From Hermatobates lingyangjiaoensis (taxonomy: Eukaryota > Arthropoda > Insecta > Hemiptera > Hermatobatidae), in NCBI GenBank assembly GCA_026182355.1, contig JAPFBL010000359.1, positions 186,001 through 250,000 on the forward strand: DNA of 64,000 nt, given 5' to 3'. Positions within the stretch are counted from its first letter, which is position 1; each line of letters starts with the position of its first letter. Shown one piece after another: positions 43,901 to 48,129 of the stretch. The notes under the pieces are model-generated. The model saw only the letters and a program-made list of their open reading frames with translations. It did not search any database and had not been told where the DNA came from. Both the position numbers and the translations under genes were made by a program.

Positions 43901-44317
43901 TACCTGCATTTTTATGTTTATATATTTCTATCTGTTCAGTTATGTTGAGTCTCTGTCCTATCTGTTCTGTCTGTAGGTTTGTTGTGATCGAAGATGGACA
44001 ACGTCCGAAAGCGCTCCAACTCCAGGATCATCTTACGAGGTTTAACTTATAAATGACGTTCATTAACATTTATTTAAAGGAGGTTACATTTTATTAAAAA
44101 TGATAAAATAATAAATAAAATGAACTATATACAAATTTGAATGATTTTGAAAGAAATGTTCCTTGGCTAACCTGAAATCCTTGTCATAGTGGTGCAGTAC
44201 TGCGGTGCTGCGTTGATCAGAACTCTCGCCAGATACCCCTTGCTTCTTGTGGACACCCCAGTCAGGTGCCAGATGTCCTCCGCAGTCATCGCTGAGTCGC
44301 TGCTGCTGCAGCACGCA
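5740..44317 (-). CDS. PKG: cGMP-dependent protein kinase gene, 13 exons, 5' end missing
   Basis: Whole-gene entry; exons are listed separately. The gene encodes a Ser/Thr kinase of the AGC group that is activated by cGMP. The joined exons give about 633 residues in this order: pseudosubstrate (about 21-31), cyclic-nucleotide domain A (about 60-160), domain B (about 180-275), hinge (about 279-320), kinase domain (about 322-583) and AGC tail to the end (WDADF). All introns are GT-AG and every junction codon restores a PKG-family residue. Full-length PKGs run from about 670 residues upward, so the N-terminal leucine-zipper part is missing. Features shared with PKG II or Drosophila Pkg21D-type proteins (TRTASI, VRSAN, DRESF) mix with PKG I/foraging-type ones ([12 protein letters not shown]), so I do not assign the paralogue. 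The introns are loaded with transposable elements. Confidence 0.95.
5953..6015. repeat. (TAA)n followed by (TA)n microsatellite
   Basis: About 12 TAA units, then about 12 TA units, directly abutting the foldback element at 6018. The array is the left-hand flank of that element. Confidence 0.9.
6018..6252. mobile_element. Foldback element with perfect 109 bp arms
   Basis: Arms 6018-6126 and 6144-6252 are exact reverse complements over 109 bases with a 17-base spacer. The right arm continues into a unique tail (6253-6289) and a (TA)n array. Near the hinge side is CTGATGA-CGAC-GATT-GTCG-AAAT at 6176-6198, a hammerhead-like core. It lies in the last PKG intron, so the pre-mRNA could form a long hairpin here. 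Confidence 0.9.
6290..6338. repeat. (TA)n microsatellite
   Basis: About 24 TA units joining two different foldback elements. Confidence 0.95.
6339..6738. mobile_element. Foldback element with 190 bp arms
   Basis: Arms 6339-6528 and 6549-6738 are both exactly 190 bases and reverse complementary except for about one base I noticed (TTTCGTAGG against TTTCATAGG). Each ends AGGTGTGTTCTCTAATCGGG. The right arm continues through about 30 bases of tail (to about 6769) into (TA)n. The motif CTATGAA-stem-CCGAAACGTTGGC lies in each arm (for example 6642-6678). Confidence 0.9.
7010..7180 (+). mobile_element. Foldback-family end, related to the 12636 element
   Basis: Matches the right arm of the 12636-13146 element (ACTTCTGCCTATGAAAAAGG, CCGAAACGTTGGCAATGAG) and runs into a (TA)n array near 7163. 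Only one arm is present. Confidence 0.75.
7181..7300 (-). mobile_element. (TA)n-ended repeat fragment (AACTAGAATC family)
   Basis: On the minus strand this reads CCTGATGACGAGG, GTAGTGAGTT, TTCTAGTTTGTATATATA. It is a diverged relative of the copies near 18673 and 22545, with the CTGATGA box at 7250-7256. Confidence 0.6.
7385..7451 (-). CDS. PKG: PKG exon: end of kinase domain and start of AGC tail
   Basis: A 67-base microexon-sized coding exon encoding [20 protein letters not shown] then PK. WF.GF.WEGL followed by PPIIP is diagnostic of PKGs: it closes the kinase domain and starts the C-terminal AGC extension. The acceptor is TTTTCCAG and the donor GTAACA. It ends on a codon boundary. It is too short to appear as a long ORF and was found by following the reading phase. 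Confidence 0.95.
8115..8300 (-). CDS. PKG: PKG exon: kinase C-lobe
   Basis: Encodes 61 codons: [18 protein letters not shown], then [20 protein letters not shown] and [10 protein letters not shown] (the conserved late-C-lobe Arg motif) and IKKHK. The acceptor is ATGTTTTAG. The donor is GTCGGT, which like the donor at 21510 has C at +3. It is needed because AA|G gives Lys before WFQGF. The frame stays open past the donor into the intron, so an ORF caller would overrun the exon. Confidence 0.96.
8301..9633. other. PKG intron, no feature recognised
   Basis: AT-rich intron DNA without recognisable repeats or exons. The preceding 663-base intron (7452-8114) is likewise featureless. Confidence 0.5.
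9634..9870 (+). mobile_element. Degenerate tRNA-derived SINE
   Basis: Weak A-box-like CTGCTCAAGAGTTAAG and B-box-like region near 9690, then the SINE body words GAGCTTGTACAATGTTGG and ACTCTAATAAACTTGA seen in better copies. Confidence 0.5.
9895..10205 (+). mobile_element. Jockey-like LINE 3' end
   Basis: Shares its 3' untranslated end with the LINE at 27362-28135: ACCATATGACC, GCAGTAG.GGGCCTCTGGTC, GGAACTGCTA, CGTTG.TC.TTGG. There is no intact reading frame. Confidence 0.65.
10625..10890 (+). mobile_element. tRNA-derived SINE
   Basis: B box CAGGTTCGATTCTTAC near 10660, then the family body: GAGCCTGTACGATATCAGG, ACACTTGAGTTAGACAAAAT and AATGTAGAATCATTAG. The tRNA-like head is diverged at its 5' end. 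Confidence 0.7.
10935..11101 (-). CDS. PKG: PKG exon: DFG motif, activation loop and APE motif
   Basis: Encodes 55 codons: VDFGFAKKL (the Mg-binding DFG), the activation loop [17 protein letters not shown] with the phosphorylatable Thr of the TFCGTPE motif, then [20 protein letters not shown], the kinase F-helix region. The acceptor is TTGTAG. The donor GTGAGT is the strongest consensus in the gene. The split codon AT|T makes Ile in GIPPF, where PKGs often have Ser, Thr or Asn. Confidence 0.97.
11102..12291. other. PKG intron, no feature recognised
   Basis: 1.2 kb intron between the catalytic-loop and DFG exons. No repeat or RNA gene seen. Confidence 0.5.
12292..12523 (-). CDS. PKG: PKG exon: hinge of kinase domain and catalytic loop
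   Basis: Encodes 77 codons: [20 protein letters not shown], then the AGC-kinase stretch [20 protein letters not shown] with the catalytic Asp, ending GYVKL. The residue before RD is Phe, where most PKGs have Tyr; this is conservative. The acceptor is GTTTTAG and the donor GTAATC. A 991 bp hAT-type element begins 24 bases upstream (transcript sense) of this exon's 3' splice site, so the native branch-point region has been displaced. All catalytic residues are intact. Confidence 0.96.
12547..13537 (-). mobile_element. hAT-type MITE with 8-bp target duplication, beside a PKG splice site
   Basis: Ends are CAGGGGTGCTCAT and TTTGAGCAACCCTG, flanked by the exact 8-bp direct repeat CTCTTAAC at 12539-12546 and 13538-13545. 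CAG-terminal inverted repeats and 8-bp duplications are typical of hAT transposons. The subterminal ATGCGATCTACC and GGCGATCGACG words link it to the copy at 45300. A foldback element (12636-13146) is nested inside. The insertion sits 24 bases from the 3' splice site of the PKG catalytic-loop exon. Confidence 0.9.
12636..13146. mobile_element. Foldback element nested in the hAT MITE, 11-bp target duplication
   Basis: Arms about 12670-12879 and 12938-13144 are inverted copies (about 207 bp, diverged by a few bases). The insert is flanked by TAGAAATATAT at 12625-12635 and 13147-13157. The left end has extra sequence (ATAAAAGTATCGAC) known from the 22700 copy, and the right end is truncated. Each arm has CTATGAA-stem-CCGAAACGTTGGC, the same pattern as the 6339 element. 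Confidence 0.85.
13717..13860 (-). mobile_element. Fragment of the 14380/29700 element end
   Basis: On the minus strand it matches the right end of the 1.6 kb element: ACTTTACTACAAGTAAAGTA and the adjoining GATCGTGAAAAAATTC and GACATTATCAACAAACC-like words. Diverged. Confidence 0.6.
13993..14174. mobile_element. Foldback element of the GACGAAGACCGC family between (TA)n arrays
   Basis: The left part (AAAGATTTCACATAAACACG through GCGGTCTTCGTCAGAGTC) and right part (GACTCTGACGAAGACCGC to ATTTCTTATATA, from 14116) are inverted. The right arm lacks the outer third. Both sides run into (TA)n. The hinge carries CTGACGA...GGTAGAAAG, a hammerhead-like arrangement. Confidence 0.85.
14175..14215. repeat. 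(TA)n microsatellite
   Basis: About 20 TA units at the right border of the foldback element. Confidence 0.95.
14380..16004. mobile_element. 1.6 kb non-autonomous element, copy A, with CCCA minisatellite
   Basis: Begins ATCTGGAGTGGCCTACACTC and ends with the palindrome TACTTTACTTATAGTAAAG. It is nearly identical over its length to 29700-31370, so it moved or was copied recently. A CCCA array lies at about 15850-15886. The only ORFs are short and unlike known transposases. The left end is related to the terminal repeat of the 936-2457 element. Confidence 0.85.
16005..16949. other. PKG intron with a small tandem duplication
   Basis: The only structure seen is a 23-base unit (TATAGTAAAGGTACTTGCTA plus TAT) repeated twice at about 16581-16626. 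Confidence 0.55.
16950..17160 (-). CDS. PKG: PKG exon: kinase N-lobe, glycine loop and catalytic lysine
   Basis: Encodes 69 codons. It starts [16 protein letters not shown], followed by the ATP-binding loop [10 protein letters not shown], the strand with the catalytic lysine (FALKCMKK), then helix C (SERDIMF, its Glu pairing with the lysine) and SPFIC. The acceptor TTCTTAG is a short distance after an AT-rich tract, and the reading frame stays open upstream into the intron, so the start was set by phase: G|AA gives Glu. The donor is GTACAC, and split codon AG|A gives Arg, restoring [10 protein letters not shown]. Confidence 0.96.
17161..18192. other. PKG intron, no feature recognised
   Basis: 1.0 kb of intron without a repeat, RNA gene or exon that I can support. 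Confidence 0.5.
18193..18302 (-). CDS. PKG: PKG exon: hinge between regulatory and catalytic halves
   Basis: Encodes 36 codons: [20 protein letters not shown], then a basic and proline-rich stretch ending APPLEP. The first part is the C-helix of domain B. The rest is the variable hinge before the kinase domain, normally the least conserved part of PKGs, so identity here rests on position and phase. The acceptor is AATTTTAG and the donor GTTTGA. Both split codons (GA|G and G|AA) encode Glu and join cleanly to the neighbouring exons. Confidence 0.9.
18409..18455. repeat. (TA)n microsatellite
   Basis: About 23 TA units at the start of a chain of foldback-element ends. Confidence 0.95.
18455..18582 (-). 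mobile_element. GACGAAGACCGC-family end
   Basis: Single arm of the family seen at 13993: AAAGATTTCACATGAAACAC, CAATGATCAAGCCACAATAA, GCGGTCTTCGTCAGAGTC. Its right border passes directly into another family's end at 18583. Confidence 0.8.
18583..18672 (+). mobile_element. Fragment of the 190-bp-arm foldback family
   Basis: Reads AAAATAAAACCGAGACGTCG, GAGAGTTTGATG, CCCGATTAGATAGCACACCT and then enters (TA)n. It is a diverged right arm of the 6339 family. Confidence 0.7.
18673..18800 (-). mobile_element. AACTAGAATT-family end, CTGAAGACGAGG core
   Basis: On the minus strand it contains CCTGAAGACGAGGACATCGA then AATATAGTAGTGAGTTC and ends TTCTAGTTTATATATATA. A second copy lies at 22545-22660. 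Both ends meet (TA)n. Confidence 0.75.
18818..19119. mobile_element. 190-bp-arm foldback element, internally deleted copy
   Basis: The left arm is complete and nearly identical to 6339-6528. The right arm restarts at CTGAAACGTTGGCAACGAG (about 19009) and ends AACACACCT at 19082 plus the same tail and (TA)n. The hinge-proximal 130 bases of the right arm are lost, leaving an open frame on the minus strand that is not a gene. Confidence 0.85.
19150..20920. other. PKG intron, no feature recognised
   Basis: AT-rich sequence. A GC-richer word CAGCGGGGTACCCCGACC at 20511 resembles a hAT end, but no partner end or target duplication was found. Confidence 0.4.
20925..21246 (-). mobile_element. tRNA-derived SINE, full length, with telomere-like tail
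   Basis: On the minus strand the head has an A box (TAGCTCAGTGG) and B box (GTGGTTCGATCCCC) at the tRNA spacing, followed by a body of about 240 bases with GAGCCTGTACGATGTCAGG and GCAAAATTTAGGACTCCCAC. It ends CTGCAACC followed by about three CCTAA units (20925-20940). Confidence 0.88.
21250..21365 (+). mobile_element. SINE 3' fragment
   Basis: Starts CTTGAGTTAGGCCAAATTTA and continues as a variant SINE tail (GAATCAGTGTCAGAGG). It abuts the head of the opposite-strand SINE at 21246, suggesting that one inserted into the other. Confidence 0.6.
21511..21649 (-). CDS. PKG: PKG exon: phosphate-binding cassette of cyclic-nucleotide domain B
   Basis: Encodes 45 codons with [20 protein letters not shown], the phosphate-binding cassette of domain B, then VECLTLDR. 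The cassette Arg is followed by Ser rather than the usual Thr (RSA). Ser could still donate the hydrogen bond that favours cGMP. The acceptor is GGTCCAG. The donor is GTCAGG, with an uncommon C at position +3, but it is required: GA plus G of the next exon gives Glu, restoring DRESF. No other GT nearby keeps frame and family sequence. Confidence 0.94.
22545..22662 (-). mobile_element. AACTAGAATT-family end, second copy
   Basis: Nearly identical to 18680-18800, including CCTGAAGACGAGGACATTGA on the minus strand, again bounded on both sides by (TA)n. Confidence 0.75.
22690..22835. mobile_element. Short foldback fragment related to the 12636 element
   Basis: Left end ATAAAAGTGTCGACCGTGAA and AAGACTCGGTTC, right end GAAGAACTGACCGAGTCC. 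The arms are short and most of the element is deleted. Confidence 0.65.
22836..24234. other. PKG intron, no feature recognised
   Basis: AT-rich sequence with no supported feature. The same applies to 21650-22540, apart from a short TAATAA-rich tract near 22110. Confidence 0.45.
24235..24650. mobile_element. Older partial copy of the 14380/29700 element
   Basis: Matches the right third of those elements (CCATTTTTGTGTAAAACATC, ACGACTTCTGGGACCTCAAA, AATTCCGTCAAAATCTCGAG) with many substitutions. A short CA-rich tract stands where the CCCA array should be. Confidence 0.75.
25181..25440 (+). mobile_element. tRNA-derived SINE
   Basis: Head near 25181-25215, B box CAGGGTTCGATACGCACC, then body words TCGGGTCTGTACGATGTCAG and TATACTTGAGTTAGACAAAA, ending ACCAATGTAGAATCAACATT. 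Part of the same family as 20925-21246. Confidence 0.8.
25757..25830 (+). repeat. Duplicated SINE 3' flank interrupted by a hAT element
   Basis: Repeats the sequence at about 25402-25470 (TTAGGACTACCAATGTAGAA, GGATAACGTTTTAACCC). The hAT element at 25831 is inserted in this copy. Confidence 0.75.
25831..26256 (+). mobile_element. hAT-type MITE, 426 bp
   Basis: Terminal inverted repeats CAGGCGTGGGGAACC and GGTTCCCCACCCCTG. Flanks CTCTAGAA (25823-25830) and CTCTAGAG (26257-26264) form an 8-bp duplication with one change. The subterminal GCGGCCTTAAGGCCGTATG and GTGGCCTTTTG words are seen in many animal hAT MITEs. The middle contains a diverged coding remnant (26000-26120). Confidence 0.88.
26265..27361. 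other. PKG intron, no feature recognised
   Basis: No supported feature. Confidence 0.45.
27362..28135 (+). pseudogene. Jockey-like LINE reverse-transcriptase C-terminus and 3' end, broken
   Basis: The frame reads [19 protein letters not shown], then [16 protein letters not shown] and [13 protein letters not shown], the order of motifs after the RT palm in Jockey-clade LINEs. A frameshift near 27690 moves [16 protein letters not shown] to another frame, and stops follow. The 3' untranslated part to about 28135 is shared with 9895-10205. A dead fragment, unrelated to the host gene apart from lying in its intron. Confidence 0.85.
28136..29000. other. PKG intron, no feature recognised
   Basis: AT-rich and featureless. 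29260-29690 is the same. Confidence 0.45.
29060..29245. repeat. TG-rich simple sequence and 15-base tandem units
   Basis: GT/TGTA-rich tract, then about three units of TGTGTTGTTGTGGTT at 29200-29243. Reading frames through it on both strands are composition artefacts. Confidence 0.85.
29700..31370. mobile_element. 1.6 kb non-autonomous element, copy B, with expanded CCCA minisatellite
   Basis: Nearly identical to 14380-16004 from ATCTGGAGTGGCCTACACTC to the terminal palindrome. The CCCA array (about 31178-31250) is longer and interrupted. A deletion or insertion of a few bases in each copy is the main difference. Confidence 0.88.
31371..32728. other. PKG intron, no feature recognised
   Basis: Very AT-rich with no supported feature. 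Confidence 0.45.
32729..32831 (-). CDS. PKG: PKG exon: first half of cyclic-nucleotide domain B
   Basis: Encodes [20 protein letters not shown] followed by [14 protein letters not shown] and one extra base. This is the standard beta-barrel start of the second cyclic-nucleotide domain: an IIRQG turn, a GDTFY strand, then the G-V-V strand. The acceptor is GATGACAG and the donor GTGAGA. The final G joins GA of the next exon to give Gly. The next intron is very large (11 kb) and repeat-filled. Confidence 0.95.
33856..34025 (-). CDS. PKG: PKG exon: end of domain A and linker to domain B
   Basis: Encodes 56 codons beginning [18 protein letters not shown], the last beta strand and C-helix of domain A, followed by the helical switch and lead-in to domain B ([22 protein letters not shown] in two pieces). 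The acceptor is TTGGCAG. The donor is GTAAGA, close to consensus. The exon ends at a codon boundary. The intron downstream is only about 1 kb, and the next exon continues directly with [13 protein letters not shown]. Confidence 0.95.
34026..36240. other. PKG intron, no feature recognised
   Basis: 2.2 kb with no coding or repeat structure that I can support. Confidence 0.45.
36456..36650 (-). mobile_element. (TA)n-ended repeat with CTGAAGACGGTT core
   Basis: On the minus strand: TCCTGAAGACGGTTCAAACC, GAGAATTAGAGACTG, AGTGTGTTCTTTTAATTTCT, ending at (TA)n. The pattern matches the other families though the sequence differs. A second (TA)n is at the far side (36648). Confidence 0.7.
36651..36785 (+). 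mobile_element. GACGAAGACCGC-family end
   Basis: Single arm: GACTCTGACGAAGACCACTA, GGTTGAAAGATCTTAGTC, TTATTGTGGTTTGATCATTG, then (TA)n. In opposite orientation to the 18455 copy. Confidence 0.8.
37519..37550. repeat. (TA)n microsatellite
   Basis: About 16 TA units. Confidence 0.95.
37715..37912. mobile_element. Degenerate GACGAAGACCGC-family foldback
   Basis: Left arm (GAATCACATAAACTTGTGAA, AAGATCTTTCAACCACAACA, GTTCTTCGTCAGAG) and right arm (ACTCTAACAAAGATCGCTTG, GTTGAAAGTTTTTAGTC) are inverted but diverged. (TA)n lies on both sides. Confidence 0.75.
37913..37952. repeat. (TA)n microsatellite
   Basis: About 20 TA units. Confidence 0.95.
38110..38300 (-). mobile_element. (TA)n-ended repeat with ATGACGTCGATTTATCGAAA core
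   Basis: On the minus strand: CTTCTTATGACGTCGATTTA, TCGAAATATCAAAGTGAG, ending GATATGTGTATTTATATATA. Both ends meet (TA)n. Confidence 0.65.
38455..38660 (+). mobile_element. (TA)n-ended repeat with GATGACGACGGATCGAAATA core
   Basis: Higher GC than its surroundings. CCGATGACGACGGATCGAAA then TATTGAAGTAAGTTC and GTTATTTTCTATTTG lead into (TA)n at 38650. Similar in layout to the right end of the 6018 element. Confidence 0.65.
38685..38870. mobile_element. Old foldback related to the 190-bp-arm family
   Basis: AACGTTTTAAAGTTAGTG and ACCTGTTCCATAGG on the left pair with AAATAAAACTGAAATGTCGG and CCTGGAAAACTGACTGATC on the right. Diverged. Confidence 0.55.
39688..39825 (-). CDS. PKG: PKG exon: phosphate-binding cassette of cyclic-nucleotide domain A
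   Basis: Encodes 45 codons with [16 protein letters not shown], the phosphate-binding cassette of PKG domain A: FGE contacts the ribose and the Arg binds the cyclic phosphate. The Thr after that Arg (RTA) is the residue that in PKGs, unlike the Ala in PKA, favours cGMP. The residue after RTA is Ser where other PKGs often have Thr. The acceptor is TGTGTAG and the donor GTACGA, and split codons give Gly at the start and Val at the end. The acceptor lies only 82 bases (39826-39907) from a 256 bp foldback element in the preceding intron. Confidence 0.96.
39908..40163. mobile_element. Foldback element with 123 bp arms, close to a PKG exon
   Basis: Arms 39908-40030 and 40041-40163 are both 123 bases and near-perfect inverted copies with a 10-base spacer. 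CTGATGATGGAAACAAAGTG then TTCGAAACGCGTTGC (minus strand, about 39974-40000) is the hammerhead-like core. The border CTGAGGTAAAA resembles that of the 42755 element. It lies 82 bases from the acceptor of the domain A exon. Confidence 0.88.
40781..40886. repeat. 47 bp inverted repeat between (TA)n tracts
   Basis: Arms 40781-40827 and 40840-40886 are complementary with few mismatches, and the spacer is TTGACGAAAGGT. (TA)n tracts lie at 40726-40746 and after 40886. Confidence 0.85.
41120..41262 (-). CDS. PKG: PKG exon: start of cyclic-nucleotide domain A
   Basis: Encodes 47 complete codons plus split codons at both ends. The sequence runs [18 protein letters not shown], then a segment with VKEIVECMY and ends IKEGEAG. 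This is the helical lead-in and first beta strands of cyclic-nucleotide domain A in PKGs. The acceptor is TTGCAG and the donor GTACTC. Phase is 1 nt at the start (completing Arg) and 1 nt at the end (G|GA, Gly). The next exon supplies the phosphate-binding cassette of the same domain. It is separated from the upstream exon by a 2.9 kb intron holding a LINE insertion and two foldback elements. Confidence 0.95.
41497..42066 (+). pseudogene. 5'-truncated Jockey-like LINE insertion with target duplication
   Basis: The open frame (about 41502-41930) encodes the C-terminal end of a LINE reverse transcriptase: [53 protein letters not shown], then the family tail [12 protein letters not shown] and a stop. 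A 3' untranslated part ends in poly(A). AAATTATTCACAA occurs at 41484-41496 and 42067-42079, a 13-bp target duplication, so the insertion is young. The in-frame ATG at 41445 is host flank, not a LINE start. It lies in a PKG intron on the opposite strand. Confidence 0.9.
42080..42740. other. PKG intron, no feature recognised
   Basis: No supported feature. Confidence 0.45.
42755..42975. mobile_element. Foldback element with 83 bp arms
   Basis: Arms 42755-42837 and 42893-42975 are both 83 bases and inverted with few differences. The right arm is preceded by CCTGAGGAA, then GAACAC-TAC-GTGTTC-GAAACGCG, a neat CUGAGGA/stem-loop/GAAAC arrangement (42885-42915). The left flank shares GGTATTTACTCATT with the 39908 element. 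Confidence 0.88.
43608..44041. mobile_element. Inverted-repeat element with 69 bp arms and 296-base middle
   Basis: Arms 43608-43676 and 43973-44041 are 69 bases each and inverted with very few differences. Each contains CGAAGATGGACAACGTCCGA then AAGCGCTCCAACTCC. The middle is AT-rich with no frame. It ends about 130 bases from the donor side of the PKG pseudosubstrate exon. Confidence 0.85.
44172..44317 (-). CDS. PKG: PKG exon: pseudosubstrate / autoinhibitory segment
   Basis: This is the most 5' exon found. It encodes a Gln-rich start, then KKQGVSGES, which fits the PKG autoinhibitory pseudosubstrate (basic residues, then G/A-V/I-S in place of the substrate), then HHYDKDF leading to the first cyclic-nucleotide domain. 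The donor is GTTAGC, and the split codon AG|G (Arg) joins to SKQLIK of the next exon. The 5' border is uncertain. An in-frame TAG at 44318-44320 and the absence of an in-frame ATG show that it must be spliced to an upstream exon. Possible acceptors are the AG just before 44317 or the CAG just before 44305. The coiled-coil dimerisation exon normally preceding this segment was not found up to position 64000. Confidence 0.88.
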
Positions 44318-44889
44318 CTATCAACAACCATCCATCTGCCATTTTAAACCTTATATAACAACATTATCAGACAAACTTATAACAACATTATCAGACATAT
44401 TAACTAAAAACTACTAACTCAAAGTAAAATTAACTAAATTAACACGAAACAAGTGATCATGAAACATTCATCTTGTGTAAACAGTCTAAGTTTGTAAACA
44501 TATTTCCACTACCTACTTATTATATAAAATATATGTTTTAATAACAAGCTTACCTGGAAAGTTTGTTGAAAAACCTATTTAAGTAAGTCACAAAAATATT
44601 TAATTTTCTGATAGTTGATAAAGTTCAATAGCTATTTCATTTTGAGTATATTTTGAATTAGTAAACATGAAAAAATTTGACTGCTCTTCATTTAAAAGTA
44701 TTGATTGTTTACCATCAGTTTACCGGTAAAAATACCTGAATACGTGGAAAACTATCGCAGATGCTTTTGATTACATATTTATAAACAGAGGTGATTCAGA
44801 AATTTTAAGGCTCGTTATTACAGCCCAATTGAGGAGGAGAACATACATCAAATCGGCAGACCAATTGGCAATAATAACTTATTATTATT

Positions 44890-45297
44890 AGAGATATAAT
44901 ATACCATCTTACCTCGTACATTGCTGGTGTAGCTCTCGGACCGGTTTCGGGTGTCACCCATCTTCAACAAGAAATATCTAAGGAGTCCTACCTTTCTGAT
45001 TAGGTAGGTAGTCCTATCTACTTTCCCAATGATGCCTAGATTTTATTATTAAATTATGTTAACTCTATTTTATTTTTATTTTAGTTACGATTAAAAGTCT
45101 AATTCTTTTTCTATTATTTTCGTCATTGTCAAGTCGTCAAAATAATTAGTCATTGTCAAAATAATAGAAAAAGAATTAGACTAAATAATAGTAACTAAAA
45201 TAAAAATAAAATAGAGTTAAAAAGAATTTAATAATAAAATCTAGGCAGTATTGGAAAAGTAGGTAAGTTATATAATCAGAAAGGTAGGACTCCTTAG
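44890..45297. mobile_element. Foldback element with about 140 bp arms
   Basis: Arms about 44978-45120 and 45158-45297. Outside the left arm is an end reading, on the minus strand, TTGAAGATGGGTGACACCCG, AAACCGGTCCGAGAGC, AATGTACGAGGTAAGATGG. Its hairpin GGGT-GAC-ACCC followed by GAAAC again fits the common pattern. A hAT element starts 3 bases after the right arm. Confidence 0.8.
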
Positions 45298-45299
45298 AA

Positions 45300-45930
<631 letters not shown>

Positions 45931-46930
45931 TGACGAAATGCGTGAATAATAACTTATGTTACTGAAAAGGAAGAACTGATAAAAACAGTCAAATATTGAA
46001 ATCTATTATCTATTAGGGCTTAGTCAAATTTTAATATAAAACCACCGCATTATACGTATAATACATTTCCTGAGAGCAAAATAAATCCCATAATAACATT
46101 TTCATCTGTGATACATTGTATAAAAGGCAATTAAAAGATCCAAATATTGAAGAAAAAAAAGTGACAGGAAGTTTTTCTCATTATTTTTTTTTAATTAGAG
46201 AGTTGGAATTAAAAAAAGAAATACACGGAAATATTTATTATTGGGAAATAAATAATTTTTAAAAGTTTAAGAAGTTATTGCAATGGGGGAAATGAACTTC
46301 TTAACGAAATATCAGTTCCTCATTTTCAGTAACCTAAGTTATTATTGCCAATCAGTCTGCTAATTGTCAACAACAAAAAAAAACATTTATTTGAATGAAA
46401 AAAAAATCTTTATATATAACTTGTTTACCAAGCAGCAAAATAAATTCTAGTAAAAATTAATAATCAATTAAAAGAAAAGCAGAAAATACCAACAGTCAAA
46501 AGGTTATATTTCTGCTTGTTAAATGTTTGAAGATACACTCTTATTTCTAAATTATCTTATAAAAAAAAAAGGCCTCCAATTTCCCAGACATATTAATTAT
46601 TTATACTTGTGCTATTTAAAAAAAAACTTATTGGTTCTAAGAAAAGTGAAATGCATCTTTCAACTCTTTTATTCAATATTAATAATTTTAATTTTTCATA
46701 TTTAGATATGTACTCTAAAAAATTTGTATGTCAAAAGTTGAACTCGGCTTTGCTGGGTTAGCTTAATGTTACAACTTGTAAATCAAGTATTGCAGCAAAT
46801 TTCTGTTAATATAAGTAATTTAGTAAAAAAATAAATACTTGTTGTATTGTTTCTTGTTTTATTTATGTTAAAATAGTTATGTTCAGTTTTTTCTTTCGAG
46901 AATTGTTATATTCACTTATTACTATTTTGA
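45931..46930. other. No feature recognised
   Basis: AT-rich. A 60-residue open frame at 46523 is composition-driven. Confidence 0.45.
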
Positions 46931-46937
46931 CAAAGTG

Positions 46938-47030
46938 TTAGACCCGAAGATGACCTATGATGGTCGAAAGCTTGTCTGTTTTAAGATGTTAGTATTTTAT
47001 TAAAGTCGTTTTATACTTTCTTTCTTAATA
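46938..47030 (+). repeat. Hammerhead-like repeat end (GAAGATGACC core)
   Basis: CCCGAAGATGACCTATGATG then GTCGAAAGCTTGTCTG, with the hairpin GACC-TATGAT-GGTC followed by GAAAG. Only one end is visible. Confidence 0.5.
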
Positions 47031-47284
47031 GTTTTGTTTGTCAAGTTGACATGTCTCTGGTCCATTTTATATGGAAATTACATCCAGTACATAGAAAGTT
47101 ACCAAGGAAAGTCGAGGCTATCAGCAGAAAGGTTGTAAAGTAGAAGCTACTGCACATTTTAATTCCATATATATATATAATAGAAAATAGTTCAACGAAC
47201 TGATTAAAATAAATTCACTACGGAAAGATGTACAGAGGAAAAAACTGTTCACTACAATATTTTACACTTGAAAACCATGAACTG

Positions 47285-47288
<4 letters not shown>

Positions 47289-47328
<40 letters not shown>
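47289..47328. repeat. (TA)n microsatellite
   Basis: About 20 TA units. Confidence 0.95.
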
Positions 47329-47330
<2 letters not shown>

Positions 47331-47565
47331 ATTTATATATATTAGTGAAGGTAGGTAGCAATCCTTCTTGCAAACAAGTTTCTAAAAATTGTATGCCAAT
47401 TTCATGTTTGGTTACCTTTTTTGAGAGTTTCTCTAATGTCCTTCAGGCTCTTCTCAGTTCCTCGGGGAATAAAAAAATCAACTGGCCCAAACTTTCCTTT
47501 TCATAACTACTCATTTAACCACTATTTATATCTAACACTATATATATATATATTGCAACAGCTGT

Positions 47566-47880
47566 TAGGTTGCAGTGGCAGTCCCACAAGGGAACACACG
47601 TAGGCCAAGTATTGGCCCTTTGTGATACTACACAATGAAGATTGATTCTACAGTTGGAGTCCTAAATTTTGCCTAACTCAAATGTATTTAGAGTAGGGGT
47701 CTTTAACGAGTACCTGACATCGTACAGGCTCGGGACCGACGGTTTAACGTCCTTCTCCGAGGGACGACGTGCTCAGATTTATTCATCTCCCGCGTGAATA
47801 AATCGAGGGCCAGGTGAGGATCGAACCCCGGTCCTATCAGTTCTGAGGTGAGCACGTAACCACTGAGCTAGCCTGGCCCC
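47566..47880 (-). mobile_element. tRNA-derived SINE, full length
   Basis: Minus-strand head GGGGCCAGGCTAGCTCAGTG (A box) and GGGGTTCGATCCTCACC (B box), and a body as in 20925-21246 with few differences. It ends CTGCAACC plus one CCTAA unit. (TA)n abuts the head at 47881-47909. Confidence 0.88.
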
Positions 47881-47911
<31 letters not shown>

Positions 47912-48129
47912 TATAGGTTGGCAGCTGCGGTACATTTCAACAATATATATGTTGGTTATTAATAGATAGTAGATCTTCTATTGGGCATGATTTCATTAAA
48001 GCGTTAATTGTTAATTTGCCAGCTTCCTTTCCAGTTACACCCTGATTGCAATGAGTTGGTTCGTAGTATCAAATTTCTCAGTCTGAAGATTGTAATCCTT
48101 AGAATGCAGTTTATTTTATGAAACATATA

